Source of the DNA: JBEKHI01 sp050012355
GTDB lineage: Bacteria > Actinomycetota > Actinomycetes > Streptosporangiales > Streptosporangiaceae
Assembly (NCBI GenBank): GCA_050012355.1
Contig: JBEKHI010000041.1
Coordinates: 1-31,606 of the forward strand
Reading direction: 5' to 3'
Length of the DNA stretch: 31,606 nucleotides
The notes under the pieces were generated by a model that saw only the letters and a list, made by a program, of their open reading frames with translations, did no database searches and had not been told where the DNA came from. Made by a program: the position numbers and the translations under genes. Below are positions 29,820 to 31,606 of this stretch, one piece after another. Positions within the stretch are counted from its first letter, which is position 1. The number at the start of each line of letters is the position of its first letter.

Positions 29820-30850
29820 ACCCGATCGACCCGAGCAGGCTCAACGACTGGCTGCTCTCCCAGCCGGACATCCCGGGCACCGGCCCGGTCGAGGAGATCA
29901 CCGCCCTACCCGGCGGCGCGCAGAACATGCTCTACACGCTCCGCCGCGCCGATGGCACCGAACTGGTGCTCCGCCGCCCCGGCAGGCAGGTCGCCGACCT
30001 GGCGGCGAGCTCATTCGCGCGGGAGGCGAAGGTCCTCTCCGCGCTGGCCCGCACGCCAGTACCGCACCCGCGGTTGTATGCATCTACCTTGGACATAACG
30101 ACGCTAGGGACTCCCTTCTCCATCCTCGAGAAGATCGATGGGTTCACCCCTCGAGGGCAGCTCCCAGGGAACTATGGCACCGATCCGGGATGGCGCCGGG
30201 GGATCGCCTTCGATCTCGTCGCGGGTGCCGCTGCGCTGGCGAACGTCGACCCGGACGCGATCGGGCTCGGCGGCCTCGGCAAGCGGGAGGGCTGGCTGGA
30301 GCGGCAGGTGCCCAGGTACCACGCGATGCTGCAGGGCTACCGGGAGACCGACGGGTACATCGAATCGCCGCTGGTGCCGGAGGTGGCGTCCTGGCTCACC
30401 GTGAACCGCCCGGAGAAGTCGCGGACCGGGATCGTGCACGGGGACCTGCAGTTCGCCAACGTCATGTTCCGCCACGACGCGCCGAGGCTGACGGCGATCG
30501 TGGACTGGGAGATGGCGAGTCTCGGCGATCCGCTGCTCGACCTGGCCTGGATCCTCACCGCGTGGCGCGAGCCGGGCGATCCCGCTGGCAGCGACCCGCA
30601 GCTCAAGCCGTGGGACGGTATGCCGAGCCGGGCCGAGATGATCGGCTACTACGCGGAGCTCACCGGCCGGGACGTCACGGATTTCCCCTGGTATCAGGTA
30701 CTGGCTTGCTTCCGTCTCGCCGCCTTGCTGGAGGGCGGTTACGTCCGCGCGCTGGGCGGGAAGATGGACCGCGCGATGGGCGAGGGCCTGCATGCCTACG
30801 CCGCGTGGTTGTGGGCCAAGGCCAGCCAGCAAATAGGATCGGCCTGGTGA
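29816..30850 (+). CDS. APH-fold phosphotransferase, probable acyl-CoA kinase
   Basis: A 344-residue kinase-like protein of the aminoglycoside phosphotransferase fold. The nucleotide loop region is LPGGAQNMLYTLRRADGTELVLRRP (31-55), the catalytic loop is IVHGDLQFANVMF (206-218; H208, D210, N215) and the metal-binding segment is IVDWEMASLGDPLLDLAWIL with D230. Coupling to an ACAD10/11-type dehydrogenase suggests phosphorylation of a 4-hydroxyacyl-CoA rather than an antibiotic, as in the levulinate pathway of Pseudomonas putida (LvaA with LvaC) and the kinase domain of ACAD10 and ACAD11 (inference from family and context). It overlaps the upstream gene by 4 nt and the downstream gene by 4 nt. 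Confidence 0.87.
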   Translation: MNPIDPSRLNDWLLSQPDIPGTGPVEEITALPGGAQNMLYTLRRADGTELVLRRPGRQVADLAASSFAREAKVLSALARTPVPHPRLYASTLDITTLGTPFSILEKIDGFTPRGQLPGNYGTDPGWRRGIAFDLVAGAAALANVDPDAIGLGGLGKREGWLERQVPRYHAMLQGYRETDGYIESPLVPEVASWLTVNRPEKSRTGIVHGDLQFANVMFRHDAPRLTAIVDWEMASLGDPLLDLAWILTAWREPGDPAGSDPQLKPWDGMPSRAEMIGYYAELTGRDVTDFPWYQVLACFRLAALLEGGYVRALGGKMDRAMGEGLHAYAAWLWAKASQQIGSAW

Positions 30851-31606
30851 GGGGTCGCACAGCTGGAGTCCTGCGTCTCGGCACCGCTGAGTTTCCCCCG
30901 ACGCGACCGCTGATCATGGCGATCGTCAACCGGACACCTGACTCGTTCTACCGGCCCGGACTCACCTGGGACGAGACGGCCGCGATGGATCGCGTGCACC
31001 AGGTCGTCGCCGAAGGTGCGGACATCGTCGACATCGGCGGCGTCCCCGCCAAGCCAGGTGAGGAAGTACCGGTGGCGGAGGAGATCCGCCGCGTCGTTCC
31101 GTTCATCAAGGCGGTCAGGGGCGCGTACCCGGACCTGGTGATCAGCGTGGATACCTGGCGGCACGAGATCGGGCGGGCGGCCTGCGAGGCCGGTGCCGAC
31201 CTGCTGAACGACAGCTGGGGTGGCTGGGACTCCGAACTAGCCGTGGTGGCCGCCGAGTCCGGCGCCGGGATCCTGTGCTCGCATACCGGCGGCCAAACGC
31301 CGCGCACCCGCCCGTTCCGCGTCGCCTACGACGATGTGGTGGCCGATGTGCTCGACCAAACGCTCGGGCTGGCTTCGCGGGCAGTTTCGGCGGGGGTCGA
31401 TCCGGACCGGGTGATCATCGATCCCGCGCACGACTTCGGCAAGAACACCTGGCATTCGCTGGAGATCACCCGGCGGCTGGAGGAGATGGTCGAGACCGGC
31501 TGGCCGGTACTGGTCTCCGCGTCGCGCAAGGACTTCGTAGGCGAGACGCTCGGCCTGCCGGTGAACGAGCGACTCACCGGAACCCTAGCGGTGACCGCGG
31601 TAACCG
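30847..31606 (+). CDS. folP2: FolP2-type dihydropteroate synthase homolog (partial)
   Basis: At least 253 residues, cut by the right edge. IMAIVNRTPDSFY (23-35; N28) is the first dihydropteroate synthase strand and loop. ADIVDIGGVPAKPGEEV (58-74) is the second, but the usual STRPG signature is replaced by PAKPG. LVISVDTW and ADLLNDSWGGWD follow, then GAGILCSHTGG, IDPAHDFGKNTWHSLE and LVSASRKDFVGETLGL. This sequence style matches mycobacterial FolP2, a homolog reported to lack synthase activity and often found next to glucosyl-3-phosphoglycerate synthase. That gene may lie just right of the window. The start is GTG overlapping the kinase stop by 4 nt; AGGATC precedes it. Confidence 0.82.
   Translation, partial: MRGRTAGVLRLGTAEFPPTRPLIMAIVNRTPDSFYRPGLTWDETAAMDRVHQVVAEGADIVDIGGVPAKPGEEVPVAEEIRRVVPFIKAVRGAYPDLVISVDTWRHEIGRAACEAGADLLNDSWGGWDSELAVVAAESGAGILCSHTGGQTPRTRPFRVAYDDVVADVLDQTLGLASRAVSAGVDPDRVIIDPAHDFGKNTWHSLEITRRLEEMVETGWPVLVSASRKDFVGETLGLPVNERLTGTLAVTAVT

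Noticed and set aside
1..31606. CRISPR array, prophage, transposase or tRNA
   Set aside because: No regularly spaced repeat series beyond the two-unit intergenic repeats, no phage or transposase proteins, and no cloverleaf seen by eye. The TPR-CHAT protein therefore has no CRISPR partner in this window.

Overview
The window is high-GC chromosomal DNA from an actinobacterium. The signs are strong GC bias at third codon positions, two F420-dependent LLM-type oxidoreductases, a DsbA-like protein of the mycothiol-linked Rv2466c group, a FolP2-type dihydropteroate synthase homolog, several apparently leaderless genes and many GTG/TTG starts. A secreted acid-type glutamic peptidase and a Tat-exported glycosidase remnant would suit a soil or plant-litter organism, but the species cannot be named from this sequence. 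No rRNA, tRNA, CRISPR array, transposase or phage gene was seen.

Layout. 1-476: intergenic, with copy A of a dispersed repeat and the promoter of a secreted G1 peptidase (477-1343). 1350-3190: leaderless ArsR regulator with an MFS exporter. 3278-4147 and 4095-4844: an F420-type oxidoreductase overlapping tail-to-tail with an AlkD-like DNA glycosylase. 4925-4980: repeat copy B. 5000-9465: a three-gene protease island, made of a small beta-sandwich protein, a cytoplasmic S8 subtilase and a divergent TPR-CHAT (caspase-like) protein. 9476-11426: LCAD-like acyl-CoA dehydrogenase and a methyltransferase. 11535-12952: MarR regulator divergent from an HSL-type esterase. 13118-14781: three tandem units of an uncharacterised family ending in a ribbon-helix-helix-like module, the first unit frame-broken. 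14804-16909: alpha/beta hydrolase and a DUF1214-type exported protein. 17447-19677: CrtC-like lipocalin protein, permuted NlpC/P60-like protein and a small membrane protein. 19753-23611: DsbA-like protein and a broken GH2 glycosidase. 23883-27037: small helical protein plus a large polytopic M48 metallopeptidase. 27358-28320: second LLM oxidoreductase. 28357-28411: repeat copy C. 28506-31606: acyl-CoA dehydrogenase, acyl-CoA kinase-like phosphotransferase and FolP2-like protein in one overlapping operon, the last cut by the window edge.

How the genes work together. The best candidate for an unusual system is the TPR-CHAT/S8/beta-sandwich island at 5000-9465. It has two intact protease active sites, no export signals and a shared divergent intergenic region. 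The dehydrogenase-kinase pair at 28506-30850 is a split version of the ACAD10/ACAD11 arrangement and suggests 4-hydroxyacyl-CoA catabolism. The tandem RHH-like units, each preceded by a short palindrome, look like a self-regulating DNA-binding family. Five different peptidase folds (G1, S8, CHAT, YiiX/NlpC-like, M48) occur in 31.6 kb. Gene boundaries are mostly secure; functions of the novel families are inference.
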